The notes below the pieces were generated by a model, which saw only the letters and a program-made list of their open reading frames with translations, was not told the origin of the DNA and made no database searches. From contig JACRJB010000078.1 of assembly GCA_016215605.1 (NCBI GenBank), forward strand, positions 1-64,000: 64,000 nt of DNA. The letters run 5' to 3'. Of this stretch, positions 43,547 to 54,140 are shown piece by piece. The first letter of the stretch is position 1. Every line of letters starts with the position of its first letter. This stretch comes from Rhodopseudomonas palustris (GTDB taxonomy: Bacteria > Pseudomonadota > Alphaproteobacteria > Rhizobiales > Xanthobacteraceae). The position numbers were made by a program, and so were the translations under genes.

Positions 43547-44920
43547 CTAATGAGCCGTAGCCGGCGCATCGACCTGATCCGGATCGACGGCGGCGGAGCG
43601 CCACGCGTCGACATCCGGCTCCTTGATGTTGGCAATGAACAGATTTCCGATCGCGAAGATCAGATCGCGGGTGCCGCGATAGCCGACCGCGACCTGATGC
43701 GCCGCGCCGAGCCGATCGAACATCGGAATGCCGACGCGGAACAGCGGCACGCCGAGCCGCTCCGATGCCTGGCGGCCGTGCGAATGCGTGACCAGCAGAT
43801 CGCAATCCTCGGCGCGGGTCTCCAGATCCTCCAGATCGCCGATCAGCACCTCGTCGCTCGGCACCTGCGCCAGCGCGGGCGAATTGGTCGTCGTCACCGC
43901 GGCGGCGACGCTGCAGCCCATGTCGGCGAGCCAGCCGCCGATGTTGAGCAGCATGTCGGGCTCGGCGCCGATCGCGATCTGCTTGCCGCCGAAATAGAAG
44001 TGGCCGTCGAGCATGGCGTCGACCAGCTGGCTGCGCTGCCGGCGATATTTTTGCGGCACCGGACGGCCGCTGATCTTCGCCAGCGTCGCCACCAGCTCGT
44101 CGCTCGCCGCCAGTCCGGTGAGCCGCTGCAGCAGCGTGAACGGCACGCCGGCCTTGGCTTCGAGCGCGGCCGCGGCCTTGCGCATCTGCTCGCCGAGCGC
44201 GAGCGTGTGCCCGGCGCGTCCCATCGCCGCGACCTCGGCGACCGAGACGCCGCCATGGGTGGTCGGGGTGAAATCGTCCGGCAGATGGCCGTCGAGCGAG
44301 CCGGAGATATCCGGCAGGAAGGTCGGCACGAGGCCGAACGCCTCGATGATGTCACGCAGCTCGTCGATGTCGCCCGGCGTCAGATGGCTGCCCGCCAGCA
44401 CGTTGAGCTTCGCGGGATCGCGCGCCGCGCCGGGCGCCGGCCCCTCGACCAGCACGTCGACGATCTTGGCGACCGTGGCGGCGAAACCGTCCTCGAACGC
44501 GCCCTTGAAGTCCGGCGTCGAAACCGGCACCAGCGCGACGTTGGCGAGTTCGGGATGATTGCCGCGCACCACCTTGATGAAGCCGTCGAGATCGTCGCCT
44601 TTGATCTCGGTGACGCCCGTGGTGCAGATCCCGATCACGTCCGGCTTGGTCCGGCCGACGATGTTGACGATCGCCTGCTCGACGTTCTCGAAGCCGCCGA
44701 GCACGGTCGCGACTTCGCTCATCGCCGTGGTCTGCATCGGAATCGATTCGCGGAAGTGGCGCACGAACAGCACCAGGCCGAACGAGGTGCAGCCCTGCGA
44801 GCCGTGCAGCAGCGGCATCGCATTGCGCAGGCCCATGAAGGCCAGCGCCGCGCCGAGCGGCTGACTCATCCGCAGCGGATTGACGGTGCAGGACTTGGTC
44901 TGGGTGACGATCTTGGCCAT
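43547..44920 (-). CDS. nifN: FeMo-co assembly scaffold subunit NifN
   Basis: The protein has 457 residues. It starts MAKIVTQTKSCTVNPLRMSQPLGAAL and shares NifK-type motifs: MPLLHGSQGCTSFGLVLFVRHF, TTAMSEVATVLGG, GICTTGVTEIKGDD and YRRQRSQLVDAMLDGHFYFGGKQIAIGAEPD. With NifE it forms the scaffold where NifB-co becomes FeMo-co. It is 10 bp after nifE. The last 30 residues are Asp/Ala-rich. Confidence 0.95.
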   Translation of the reverse strand: MAKIVTQTKSCTVNPLRMSQPLGAALAFMGLRNAMPLLHGSQGCTSFGLVLFVRHFRESIPMQTTAMSEVATVLGGFENVEQAIVNIVGRTKPDVIGICTTGVTEIKGDDLDGFIKVVRGNHPELANVALVPVSTPDFKGAFEDGFAATVAKIVDVLVEGPAPGAARDPAKLNVLAGSHLTPGDIDELRDIIEAFGLVPTFLPDISGSLDGHLPDDFTPTTHGGVSVAEVAAMGRAGHTLALGEQMRKAAAALEAKAGVPFTLLQRLTGLAASDELVATLAKISGRPVPQKYRRQRSQLVDAMLDGHFYFGGKQIAIGAEPDMLLNIGGWLADMGCSVAAAVTTTNSPALAQVPSDEVLIGDLEDLETRAEDCDLLVTHSHGRQASERLGVPLFRVGIPMFDRLGAAHQVAVGYRGTRDLIFAIGNLFIANIKEPDVDAWRSAAVDPDQVDAPATAH

Positions 44921-44930
44921 CGCCCTCTCC

Positions 44931-46397
44931 TCACGCCACCCGCGCGGCGGGCATCGCCGCGGCGGCGCTTTGCGCAGCGTCCGCCGCATTTGCAGCGTCG
45001 GCGCGGGCTTCCCAAGTGACTTCTTCCCACGGCGGCGCCGAGCGGACCTGATCCCAGATCGGGTTCGACAGCGCCTTGTCGATCTGCCGCACCATCTCGA
45101 CGATGCCGACATAGCCGCAATAGGCGTAAGAGCGCTCCTGGTTGATATCCATCCAGGGCATCCGCGCCTTCAGCGCGACGAATTGCGAGCGGCCGCCCGA
45201 CAGCATGATGTCGGCCTGCGCCTCTTTCAGCATCTTGTACATTTCGCGCGGCCGCAGATCGTCGATCAGGTGGACGTCGGGGCTCATCTCCTTGAGCCGC
45301 TCCTTGTCTTCCTTGGTCGACTTCTTGACGCTGGTGCCGACGATCGTCAGGCCGGCTTCCTGCAGCGCCAGCACCACCGACCACGACTTCACGCCGCCGG
45401 TGATCAGCAGCACCTTCTTGCCTTCGAGCCGCGGCGTGTAGGCCTTGATGGCGGCCCAGGCCTTGGCCTCCTCGCGGGCGATCAGCGCCTCGACGCGGTC
45501 CATCAGCTCCGGATCGGCGCCGCGCGCGATCAGCAGCCGGGCGATCTGGCGCAGCGATTCCGAGGTGTCGCTGATGCCGTAGAACGAGCCTTCGAAATAA
45601 GGAATGCCGTAGCGCTCTTCCATTTTCCGCGCGACGTTGATCATCGCGGTCGAGCACACCATCATGGCGGCGCGGGCGCGATGCGACTGCGCCACTTCGT
45701 GATAACGAGCGTCGCCCGACAGGCAGGACAGGATACGGATGCCGAGCTCGTCGAGCGGCGGCTTCACCTGCCACAGCTCGCCGGCGACGTTGTATTCGCC
45801 GATGATGTTGATGTCGTAGGGGGTCGTGACTTCCGGCTCCTGGGTGCCGATCACGTAGTCGAGCATCGCCTCGCCGGCGAGCTTGTTGCCGAGATTCTTC
45901 GGGCCGACGAAACCCGGCGCGATGATCGGGATGCAGGGCTTGCCGAATTTCTCGGCCGCCACCTTGCAGACCGCGACGATATCGTCGCCCATCATCGCCG
46001 GCACGCAGGTCTGATACACGAACACCGCGGGCGGATCGTATTTCGCGATGATTTCCCTGATCGACCGGAACAGCCGCTTCTCGCCGCCGAACACCACGTC
46101 GTTCTCGCTCATGTCGGTGGTGAAGCCGGTGCGATACAGCTTCGAGCCCGACGACTTCACGCCGCGATTGTCCCAGGACGAGCCTTCGCAGGCGATCGGG
46201 CCGTGCACCAGATGGGCGACGTCGACGATCGGCTGCAGCGCGATCTTGGCGCCGTCGAAGGCGCAGCCACCGGCCGCGCCACCGGGCTGCAGCGGTTTGC
46301 TGCAGCCCTTCTTGCGTTGCTTCTCGGACTTGACCTGATTGGTCGCACAGCCGGGCTCGTTGAAGACATCTTGAATCTTGTCTGCGAGGCGGCTCAT
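44931..46397 (-). CDS. nifE: FeMo-co assembly scaffold subunit NifE
   Basis: The protein has 488 residues with GGAG before the [62 protein letters not shown] and [24 protein letters not shown] align with NifE, the NifD paralogue. Together with NifN it receives NifB-co, molybdenum and homocitrate. It follows nifK after 51 bp without an obvious separate promoter. It has a C-terminal Ala-rich tail ([11 protein letters not shown]) of no known role. Confidence 0.95.
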   Translation of the reverse strand: MSRLADKIQDVFNEPGCATNQVKSEKQRKKGCSKPLQPGGAAGGCAFDGAKIALQPIVDVAHLVHGPIACEGSSWDNRGVKSSGSKLYRTGFTTDMSENDVVFGGEKRLFRSIREIIAKYDPPAVFVYQTCVPAMMGDDIVAVCKVAAEKFGKPCIPIIAPGFVGPKNLGNKLAGEAMLDYVIGTQEPEVTTPYDINIIGEYNVAGELWQVKPPLDELGIRILSCLSGDARYHEVAQSHRARAAMMVCSTAMINVARKMEERYGIPYFEGSFYGISDTSESLRQIARLLIARGADPELMDRVEALIAREEAKAWAAIKAYTPRLEGKKVLLITGGVKSWSVVLALQEAGLTIVGTSVKKSTKEDKERLKEMSPDVHLIDDLRPREMYKMLKEAQADIMLSGGRSQFVALKARMPWMDINQERSYAYCGYVGIVEMVRQIDKALSNPIWDQVRSAPPWEEVTWEARADAANAADAAQSAAAAMPAARVA

Positions 46398-46448
46398 GCG
46401 GCGCTCCTGAGGATCAGGTGGTCCGAGACGTTGTCATCGTCTTCGGCA

Positions 46449-48008
46449 TCAACGGATGATGTCGAAGCTGAGGTCGGTCTTGCCGGCGATGTTGGTCGCC
46501 TTGTCCATCTCGTCGAAGATCTTGTCGAGGATCTTGACCAGGACGTTCATCGTGCCCTGATAGCCCCAGATCGGCGAGCGGTGGTGATGGTGGCGATCGA
46601 ACACCGGGAAGCCCATGCGGATCAGCGGCGTGCCGGTGTCGCGCTCGAGATACTTGCCGTAGGTGTTGCCGATCATGAAGTCGACCGGCTCGGTGAACAG
46701 CAGCGAGCGCAGGTGCCAGAGATCCTTGCCGGCGTAGACTTTGCAGTTCACGCCGAACGGCGAGCTGTCGAGCAGCGCCTGCACCTTGGCTTCCCAGGTC
46801 TTGTTGCCGTTGGTGGCGAGGATGTGGGTCGGTTCGCCGCCGAGTTCGAGGATGAATTCGGCCAGGCCGTAGCACAGGTCGGGATCGCCGAAGATCGCGA
46901 ACTTCTTGCCGTGGATGTGCGCCGAGGAGTCGCCGATGGCGTCGACCAGCCGGCCGCGCTCCTTGGTCAGCGCCTCGGGGATCGCCTTGCCGGTGATCCG
47001 CGAGATCGCCTGCAGGAAGCGGTCGGTGCCGGTGATGCCGATCGGGGAGTTGAACGCGACCACTTCCTGGCCGTGCGCCGCGATCGTCGCCAGGGTCTTC
47101 TCGGTGCAGAATTCCTGCATCGAGATCGTCGCCTTGGCGTGGATGGCGTTGGCGGCCTGCTCCAGCGTGGTGCCGCCGTCGTACATCCGGAACTCGCCGT
47201 CCGCCGGGGTGTCCCAGACGTCGCTGTTGTCGCCGAAGATGGTGTAGTCGACGCCCATCAGCTCGAAGATGCGCTTGACTTCACGGATGTTGCCGACGGT
47301 GTTGCCGTCGAAGCCGCCCAGGAAGTTGACCGACTCGTTGGGCTTGCGCTCGAGCTTCTCGACGGTGCCGGACTTGCCGTCCCAGAAGTGCTCGACCACG
47401 CCCTTCATGACGTTGTCGTAGCCGGTGATGTGGCTGCCGACGAACGCCGGGGTGTGGGCGTAGGTGACGTCGAAGTCCTGCGGGACCGAGCCCTTTTCCT
47501 TGGCGTTCTTGATGAAGGCGTTGAGGTCGTCGCCGATCACCTCGGCCATGCAGGTGGTCGAGACCGCGATCATCTTCGGCTTGTACAGCGCGTAGGAATT
47601 CGCCAGGCCGTCGATCATGTTGTTGAGGCCGCCGAACACCGCGGCGTCTTCGGTCATCGACGAGGAGACGCAGGAGGTCGGCTCCTTGAAGTGGCGCGAG
47701 AAGTGGCTGCGATAGTAGGCGACGCAGCCCTGCGAGCCGTGCACGAACGGCAGGGTCTTTTCGAAGCCGACCGCGGCGAACACCGCGCCGAGCGGCTGGC
47801 AGGCCTTGGCCGGGTTGATGACCAGGGCTTCACGAGCGAAGTTCTTCTCCTGATATTCCTTGGTCTTGGTCCAGTCCGACACCCGCGCGACTTCAGCCTC
47901 GCCCACGGAATTTTCGAACTGCTTGCGCTTGTTGTCCATCATGTCCGCGTATTCGGGCTGATGGAAGAGATCGAAGTGATCCCGGATCTTTTCTGCGGTC
48001 TCGGTCAT
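46449..48008 (-). CDS. nifK: Nitrogenase MoFe protein beta subunit NifK
   Basis: The protein has 519 residues. The P-cluster ligands appear in [33 protein letters not shown] and [13 protein letters not shown], and the C-terminal [18 protein letters not shown] region is typical of NifK. It starts [23 protein letters not shown]. It forms the alpha2-beta2 MoFe protein with NifD. It follows nifD by 91 bp in the nifH operon. Confidence 0.97.
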   Translation of the reverse strand: MTETAEKIRDHFDLFHQPEYADMMDNKRKQFENSVGEAEVARVSDWTKTKEYQEKNFAREALVINPAKACQPLGAVFAAVGFEKTLPFVHGSQGCVAYYRSHFSRHFKEPTSCVSSSMTEDAAVFGGLNNMIDGLANSYALYKPKMIAVSTTCMAEVIGDDLNAFIKNAKEKGSVPQDFDVTYAHTPAFVGSHITGYDNVMKGVVEHFWDGKSGTVEKLERKPNESVNFLGGFDGNTVGNIREVKRIFELMGVDYTIFGDNSDVWDTPADGEFRMYDGGTTLEQAANAIHAKATISMQEFCTEKTLATIAAHGQEVVAFNSPIGITGTDRFLQAISRITGKAIPEALTKERGRLVDAIGDSSAHIHGKKFAIFGDPDLCYGLAEFILELGGEPTHILATNGNKTWEAKVQALLDSSPFGVNCKVYAGKDLWHLRSLLFTEPVDFMIGNTYGKYLERDTGTPLIRMGFPVFDRHHHHRSPIWGYQGTMNVLVKILDKIFDEMDKATNIAGKTDLSFDIIR

Positions 48009-48099
48009 GGTGATGTTCTTTCCCAAGAAATTCGGGGACACGGGGCTTCCGGTGGATCGCACCGGAAGCCTGTGTGCGAGTGGGTTCAGCTCCGAACGT

Positions 48100-49563
48100 T
48101 CAGCTCCAAGGTGCCTTGGTCAGCTTCCAGATCGGGGCGTTGATGGCGATGTCCATGTCGCGGGCGAAGATGGCGAAGCCGTCGTAGCCGTGATACGGGC
48201 CGGAATAGTCCCACGAGTGCATCTGGCGGAACGGCACACCCATCTTCTGGAAGATGTACTTTTCCTTGATGCCGGAGCCGACCAGATCGGGCCGGACCTT
48301 CTCGACGAACTTCTCGAATTCGTAGCCGGTGACGTCGTCGTAGATCAGCGTGCCGTCCTTCACGTAGTGGGTGGTGCGCTGATAGTCGTCGTTGTGGCCG
48401 AATTCATAGCCGGTGCCGACCACTTCCATGCCGAGGTCTTCGTAGGCGCCGATGACGTGGCGCGGACGCAGGCCGCCGACGTAGAGCATGACCTTCTTGC
48501 CTTCGAGGCGCGGACGATAGCGATCGACGATCGCCTGCATCCGCGGCTTGTACTTGGCGATGACGCGCTCGGCGCCTTCCTTGATCTTGTCGTCGAACTT
48601 CGACGCGATCTCGCGCAGCGAGGCTTCGATCTTGGTCGGGCCGAAGAAGTTGTACTCGACCCACGGGATCCCGAACTTCTCTTCCATGTGCCGCGTGATG
48701 TAGTTCATCGAGCGGTAGCAGTGCAGGATGTTCAGCTTCGCCTTCGGGGTGTTCTCCAGCTCGGCGATGGTGCCGTCGCCCGACCACTGCGCGATCACGC
48801 GCAGACCCATTTCCTCGAGCAGGATGCGCGAGGCCCAGGCGTCGCCGCCGATGTTGTAGTCGCCGATGATCGCGACGTCGTACGGGGTCGATTCGAAGGT
48901 GGCGACCTTGTCGCCGGCCTTGTCGAACACCCAGTCGCGGATCACGTCGTTGGCGATGTGATGGCCGAGCGACTGCGACACGCCGCGGAAGCCTTCGCAG
49001 CGCACCGGGATGATCGGCTTGCCGTCGTACTGCTTGGTCTTGGCCTTGGAGACCGCCTCGATGTCGTCGCCGATCAGACCGATCGGGCATTCCGACTGCA
49101 CGGAAATGCCGCGGTTCAGCGGGAACAGCTCCTGGATCTCGTCGATGATCTTGCCGAGCTTCTTGTCGCCACCGAAGACGATGTCCTTCTCCTGGAAATC
49201 GGAGGTGAACTGCATCGTGCCGAAGGTGTCGATGCCGGTGTTGCCCTTGTAGTAGTTGCGGCGCGAACCCCAGGAATACTGGCCGCAGCCGACCGGGCCA
49301 TGGCTGATGTGGACCATGTCCTTGATCGGACCCCACACCACGCCCTTCGAGCCGGCGTAGGCGCAGCCGCGGATCGTCATCACGCCGGGGATCGACTTGA
49401 TGTTGGACTTGACCGAGCACTCGGCCTTCTCGGCCTCGTAGCTGTTGAGGTGCTTGGCGCGACGCTTGGCGGACTTGTCCGGATAGGCTTCCAGGACTTC
49501 GCCGATCAGCTTCTTGTTGCGTTCCTTGATGTCCGCGGGGGATTCTGCGACTGCGGTGCTCAT
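48100..49563 (-). CDS. nifD: Nitrogenase MoFe protein alpha subunit NifD
   Basis: The protein has 487 residues. P-cluster cysteines lie in [33 protein letters not shown] and [12 protein letters not shown]. The FeMo-co ligands are the Cys in [12 protein letters not shown] and His in [18 protein letters not shown]. This is a standard Mo-nitrogenase alpha subunit with no VnfD or AnfD features. It lies 65 bp after nifH. Confidence 0.97.
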   Translation of the reverse strand: MSTAVAESPADIKERNKKLIGEVLEAYPDKSAKRRAKHLNSYEAEKAECSVKSNIKSIPGVMTIRGCAYAGSKGVVWGPIKDMVHISHGPVGCGQYSWGSRRNYYKGNTGIDTFGTMQFTSDFQEKDIVFGGDKKLGKIIDEIQELFPLNRGISVQSECPIGLIGDDIEAVSKAKTKQYDGKPIIPVRCEGFRGVSQSLGHHIANDVIRDWVFDKAGDKVATFESTPYDVAIIGDYNIGGDAWASRILLEEMGLRVIAQWSGDGTIAELENTPKAKLNILHCYRSMNYITRHMEEKFGIPWVEYNFFGPTKIEASLREIASKFDDKIKEGAERVIAKYKPRMQAIVDRYRPRLEGKKVMLYVGGLRPRHVIGAYEDLGMEVVGTGYEFGHNDDYQRTTHYVKDGTLIYDDVTGYEFEKFVEKVRPDLVGSGIKEKYIFQKMGVPFRQMHSWDYSGPYHGYDGFAIFARDMDIAINAPIWKLTKAPWS

Positions 49564-49628
49564 CGTTGTTCCTCGTTTGGGGGCCGCCGGGGAGCCGGCC
49601 GCGCGAGGCGGCCGGCCCGGCTGATGGA

Positions 49629-50582
<954 letters not shown>

Positions 50583-50677
50583 TCATTCCCGTTAAACCGT
50601 CGCACGGCTCAGAAGTGGATGTTGCCCTTCGCAAGTGGCTGCTCAGCCAACATCCCTCGCCTTGCTGATCCCTGTTT

Positions 50678-50693
50678 TGCAACGACCGTGCCA
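50678..50693 (-). promoter_or_regulatory. Sigma-54 promoter of nifH operon
   Basis: On the minus strand TGGCACGGTCGTTGCA is a perfect TGGCACG-N4-TTGCA -24/-12 element, about 150 bp above the nifH start. Confidence 0.9.
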
Positions 50694-50763
50694 AACTTCG
50701 AATCGTTCGAAAAAGCGTGCATTTACGTGCGGATAGCGTCCGATCCAGTAAATCGTACGGAGA

Positions 50764-50779
50764 TGTTTCAAATCCGACA
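50764..50779 (-). promoter_or_regulatory. NifA upstream activator sequence 1 of nifH
   Basis: TGT-TTCAAATCCG-ACA, an exact TGT-N10-ACA, lies about 72 bp above the -24 element, normal for NifA. Confidence 0.8.
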
Positions 50780-50813
50780 TCGCAGCTCCGCGGCCGACAT
50801 CGCGAGGTATGGC

Positions 50814-50829
50814 TGTTGGAAACGAAACA
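50814..50829 (-). promoter_or_regulatory. NifA upstream activator sequence 2 of nifH
   Basis: TGT-TGGAAACGAA-ACA, a second exact TGT-N10-ACA, is 50 bp farther upstream, close to five helical turns from the first, so two NifA oligomers could bind on one face. Confidence 0.75.
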
Positions 50830-50956
50830 ACTGATACCGGCGGCGAGGACAACAGGACTCTCTCGCAACTCGAACAGAGTGCGGCATCACCTCCCGCGCG
50901 CACGGCGGGGCGACCGCGAATGGAATATCGAGGACGATAGCGCCGGAGCGCTCTTC

Positions 50957-51293
50957 ACCCTCCCCTGGAGGGGGAGGGTCGGCATGTAGCGTGCGAAGCG
51001 CGTTACATGCCGGGGTGGGGTGAGCCGCGGGCACAGCGGATGAACTCTTCGCCAACCCACCCGCTCGCTAAGCGGTTGATCATTCGATTGAAGCGACACA
51101 GCCATTCGAGATGCACTGAATCCTCATCCTGAGGAGCCCGGCGAAGCCGGGCGTCTCGAAGGATGGGGCGACGCATCGCCTGCGGCGCATGGTTCGAGAC
51201 GGCGCTGCGCGCCTCCTCACCATGAGGTTTTGCCTGTGGTCAGCGTTCCACCCCGCTCGCTACGTGAGCGACCCTTACCCTCCAGGGGAGGGT
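50957..51293. repeat. Composite palindromic repeat region between SIR2-like gene and nifH promoter
   Basis: The gap 50529-51348 has no gene. A CACCCTCCCCTGGAGGGGGAGGGT unit at about 50957 and CCTCCAGGGGAGGGTGA at about 51278 look like the ends of one inverted-repeat element. A type A element (next entry) sits between them, giving a nested arrangement. It lies between the nifB operon end and the nifH control region. Confidence 0.6.
51122..51227. repeat. Palindromic repeat, type A, copy 4
   Basis: CCTCATCCTGAGGAGCCCGG ... CGCCTCCTCACCATGAGG, nearly identical to copies at 32361 and 36474. It lies inside the composite repeat 50957-51293. Confidence 0.75.
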
Positions 51294-51348
51294 GATCCAC
51301 GCCGCGACAAGCAGCGGGTCCGACACATCGGGATATGTCGGAGAGTTA

Positions 51349-52260
51349 CTACGCCGGCAGGCTCTGGCCCTGCAGCATCGGGGCGAGCGCCGCGACGAAC
51401 TTCGCCAGCGGCCATTCGATCCGCTGGATGTTCTGCTCTTCGAGGAAACGCTCCTCGTTGCGGGTCGGCGTGTCCGGCAGCACCGCCCAATGCAGCGCCG
51501 AGGAGCGCTTCATGATCTGACGCGCGAACAGCCGATCGAGCTGGTTGTCGAAGCGGCAGCCGAGGAACAGGAAGTGCCGGTCGCGGCGCAGCTCCTGCAC
51601 CGCGATCGGAATCGGGGTCTGGATGTCGATCTCGGTCAGGACTTCGACAAAGTCGCTGTCGGACACCAGATAGTTCGCGGCCGGCGCGAACGAGCCGAGC
51701 GGCTGATACAGCAGCGTCGCCCAGGCGCGGGCTTCGTCCGGCATCGGCGCGTAGAGCGGCATGTCGTCGGGATTGCCGCCGTCGGCGACGATGCTCGGAT
51801 CGGGTTCGGTCACTTCGCTGCCGTCGGGGCGATAGTAGTTGACCCAGCGGCCGTGATGCTCGGTCTGGCTGACGCCCTGCGCCATGCCCCAATCGGCGCG
51901 GCGCGCGAATGCCTTCTGCGGGACGTCGTCGTACCAGGCGTGCACCAGCAGCGGCAGCGCCGGCAGGTCCGCCAGCATCCGGTGCAGCTGGTTCGGCGGA
52001 GCCGAGGCGCGGAAGGCGTCCGACATCAGCGACGACAGCGTCTTGCGGTGCTTGAAGTTCTCGATGTACTGCGCCGCGCCGGTGAGATTGGTGCGGACCT
52101 TGTGCGGCACCGTGGTCTTCGCGGTCAGCCTCGCGACCAGCTCCAGCGGCGTCGCCGGAATCGAAACGCTCTCGAGCGCCAGGGCGGCGCAGCCGAGATA
52201 GGGAATGACCTTGGCCTGCGCGAACGCTGCGGCGACGTCTTCGACAATCCGATCCGGCAT
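51349..52260 (-). CDS. SIR2-like domain protein in nif operon
   Basis: The protein has 303 residues from the ATG of MPDRIVEDVAAAF. KVIPYLGCAALALESVSIPATPLELVARL resembles the nucleotide-binding start of SIR2-like (SIR2_2) proteins, and the later FLFLGCRFDNQLDRLFARQIMKR matches their C-terminal portion. The usual GAGxS motif is replaced by LGCAAL, so deacylase activity is doubtful. It is the last gene of the operon that begins with ferredoxin and nifB and lies 11 bp after the small hypothetical gene. Its role in nitrogen fixation is not known to me; it may be NAD-linked regulation or metal-cluster maturation. Confidence 0.7.
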   Translation of the reverse strand: MPDRIVEDVAAAFAQAKVIPYLGCAALALESVSIPATPLELVARLTAKTTVPHKVRTNLTGAAQYIENFKHRKTLSSLMSDAFRASAPPNQLHRMLADLPALPLLVHAWYDDVPQKAFARRADWGMAQGVSQTEHHGRWVNYYRPDGSEVTEPDPSIVADGGNPDDMPLYAPMPDEARAWATLLYQPLGSFAPAANYLVSDSDFVEVLTEIDIQTPIPIAVQELRRDRHFLFLGCRFDNQLDRLFARQIMKRSSALHWAVLPDTPTRNEERFLEEQNIQRIEWPLAKFVAALAPMLQGQSLPA

Positions 52261-52271
52261 AGCAGTCTCCT

Positions 52272-52559
52272 TCACGACGCCCGCGAGGTCGCGGCGGCTT
52301 TGTGATGTGCGACGACCAGGCCGGTCGCCTGGGCAGGATTGCCGGTGATCGTCCAGCAGTGATCCGAACGATCGACCAGGTACAGGCTGAACCCCGGGCA
52401 GACGCGGAACGGCTGCTCGTGATCGACGTCGGAGGCGTCGCATTGGGTCAGCGACAGCGCCGGAAACTGCTGCCGCAGGTTTGCCACCAGTTTGCCGCAA
52501 GCTTCCGCGTCGCCGAGCAGCGCGTCCAGCCGGGTGAGATCGTCGGCGGAAAGCGCCAT
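52272..52559 (-). CDS. Small nif-cluster hypothetical protein
   Basis: The protein has 95 residues. LTRLDALLGDAEACGKLVANLRQQFPALSLTQCDASDV is followed by FRVCPGFSLYLVDRSDHCWTIT and a His-containing tail. Cysteines at several positions (C21, C40, C54, C68) could bind metal. It lies between nifT and the SIR2-like gene, two bases after nifT, so it is co-transcribed with them. I recall similar short proteins (DUF6129-like) in other nif clusters but am not certain. Confidence 0.7.
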   Translation of the reverse strand: MALSADDLTRLDALLGDAEACGKLVANLRQQFPALSLTQCDASDVDHEQPFRVCPGFSLYLVDRSDHCWTITGNPAQATGLVVAHHKAAATSRAS

Positions 52560-52561
52560 GA

Positions 52562-52768
52562 TCAGTTCAGCTTGCGGGCTTCGACGGTAATCGGCAGCCG
52601 GGTGTCCGCCGCCATCGCCGGCAGTTCGAGCTGCCAGCCATTCGCGAGCGTGACTTTACCGCCCCACAAGTCCGGGTTTTCCATATCGATAATCGCCTCT
52701 TCGAGATCCTTCTTGGCCACATAAGCGGACAGCTTGCCCGCCTCGGATCTGCGGATCATGACTTTCAT
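52562..52768 (-). CDS. nifT: NifT/FixU family protein
   Basis: The protein has 68 residues. MKVMIRRSEAGKLSAYVAKKDLEEAII, ENPDLWGGKVTLANGWQLELP match NifT (FixU), a small protein of nif operons with no clear required function. It lies between nifZ-2 and the small hypothetical gene. Confidence 0.9.
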   Translation of the reverse strand: MKVMIRRSEAGKLSAYVAKKDLEEAIIDMENPDLWGGKVTLANGWQLELPAMAADTRLPITVEARKLN

Positions 52769-52780
52769 CGATTCAAGTCC

Positions 52781-53038
52781 TTACGGTTGGCCGGCGAGCG
52801 ACGGCGCGAGCGGGGCGATTTCGTCTTCGAGACAACCGACGACGCGATTGTCCGCGAATTCAACCAGATAGACCGGGCGATTGGTCTCGGTGTGCAGCCC
52901 GATGCGGACGATCTCGCCGCGATCGCCGCTTTTCACCAGCAGCGCATCGAGCGGCTGGTCCGGAAAGCTGCCGTCGTTGAAGAGGTCGATCTCGGCGCGA
53001 ACCGGTTGACCCCATTGATATTTCGGCTCCGGACCCAT
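52781..53038 (-). CDS. nifZ: NifZ family protein, copy 2
   Basis: The protein has 85 residues. YQWGQPVRAEIDLFNDGSFPDQPLDALLVKSGDRGEIVRIG and VYLVEFADNRVVGCLEDEI match the NifZ domain. The ATG (53038) overlaps the stop of the preceding nifZ. NifZ is needed in other diazotrophs for P-cluster maturation in the MoFe protein. A GTG one codon upstream is an alternative start. Two consecutive nifZ genes are present here. Confidence 0.9.
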   Translation of the reverse strand: MGPEPKYQWGQPVRAEIDLFNDGSFPDQPLDALLVKSGDRGEIVRIGLHTETNRPVYLVEFADNRVVGCLEDEIAPLAPSLAGQP

Positions 53039-53337
53039 CACGCTACCTCCTGCGCGGCGGGCTGTCCGGCTTCCGCCGATACCAGCTCCTTGCGCTTCAT
53101 GCCGACGATGCGGCCCTGCGCGACGAAGTCGACGCCGTAGATGTAGAACTGCTGCAGGAAGGTGCCGATCGAGACGACGTAGCCCTCGTCGCCCTTCTTC
53201 ACCAACACGTCGCCGATTTCCTTGCCGGGAAAAGTGCCGTCGTTACGGACGTTGATCTTCGCCCGCACCTTCTGGCCGTAATCGAATTCCGGCGGCCCAT
53301 CGAGCTCGACGATGTCGCTGTCACGGCTGATGTTCAT
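53038..53337 (-). CDS. nifZ: NifZ family protein, copy 1
   Basis: The protein has 99 residues. PPEFDYGQKVRAKINVRNDGTFPGKEIGDVLVKKGDEGYVVSIG and FYIYGVDFVAQGRIVGMKRKEL are NifZ motifs, more complete at the C-terminus than the second copy. Its start overlaps the LRV gene stop and its end overlaps the second nifZ. The two copies have diverged beyond simple recent duplication. Confidence 0.9.
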   Translation of the reverse strand: MNISRDSDIVELDGPPEFDYGQKVRAKINVRNDGTFPGKEIGDVLVKKGDEGYVVSIGTFLQQFYIYGVDFVAQGRIVGMKRKELVSAEAGQPAAQEVA

Positions 53338-54140
53338 GGGGATGACTCCGTCACGGGCTTCGCATTGAGATGGGCCGGCCCTGATCGCGCCGGTCCGGTG
53401 AAGCCGGTGCGGCTGCAGACCAATTCGCGCACCAGCGGATCCGGATCGTCCAGCAGGTCGCTGAGTTCGTAGGTGTCGACGCGGCTCGCCACTTCGTAGC
53501 GAATCCGCCAGTCGGGATCGTCGATCATCGCCAGCAGCCGGCCGGGCGACATCCGCCGCGCCGCTTCGAGCCGGACGTCGCCGTCCTTGTCCATCGCCAT
53601 CTGCGCCAGCCATTCCGGGCCGATCCGGCGCGCGACCTCGCGGCGCACGCCGCTGTCCGGATCGAGCACCAGCAGCGGCAGCAGGCCTGGCGATGCGCGC
53701 CTCGCCACCACTTGGCGAACGTAATAGTCGCTGTCGTTGACCATCGGCCGCAGATCCTCGTCCGCCAGCACCGAGGCGATGCGGATTCGCACCTCGCGAT
53801 GCGGGTCGTTGCGCAGCGGCAGCAGATAGCGCTTCGGCAGACGCCGCGCCGCGCTCCAGCGCACCGTCTCGTCGGGGTCCTGTAACAGCCGCGGCAGCAG
53901 GAACACGGTGGCATAGCCGGCCGCGACCGCGCGGGTCTCGAAATACGGATGATCGAGATAGCCGTCGGCGAGCGCGCGATTCTGCTGAAAGAATCGCTCG
54001 ATGCGCCTGGCGTAGCGGTCCTGCACGCAGGCCTTCTTCAATTCGCAACGGCCCGCGGCCAGCAGTTCGCGGTGCGGGCAAGACGCGCAATCGACTTCAT
54101 TGCCTTGCCAGTCGCGGGCCTCGTCGATGTCAGTCGTCAT
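53334..54140 (-). CDS. LRV/FeS4 (leucine-rich repeat variant, 4Fe-4S) protein
   Basis: The protein has 268 residues. The N-terminus carries C18, C21, C32 and C38 (DCASCPHRELLAAGRCELKKAC), typical of the LRV FeS4 cluster. The rest is a string of about 24-residue LRV repeats such as DPHREVRIRIASVLADEDL, DSGVRREVARRIGPEWL and DGDVRLEAARRMSPGRL. It is known from nif/vnf clusters, first described in Azotobacter, and its function is unclear. It overlaps both neighbours (nifZ downstream and TPR upstream), so it is coupled to them. Confidence 0.88.
   Translation of the reverse strand: MTTDIDEARDWQGNEVDCASCPHRELLAAGRCELKKACVQDRYARRIERFFQQNRALADGYLDHPYFETRAVAAGYATVFLLPRLLQDPDETVRWSAARRLPKRYLLPLRNDPHREVRIRIASVLADEDLRPMVNDSDYYVRQVVARRASPGLLPLLVLDPDSGVRREVARRIGPEWLAQMAMDKDGDVRLEAARRMSPGRLLAMIDDPDWRIRYEVASRVDTYELSDLLDDPDPLVRELVCSRTGFTGPARSGPAHLNAKPVTESSP

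Noticed and set aside
44880-48143. Very long open frame (over 1000 codons) antisense to nifE and nifK
   Set aside because: It has low-complexity Arg/Asp/Ala/His content, no domain motif, and is explained by codon bias of the high-GC genes on the other strand.
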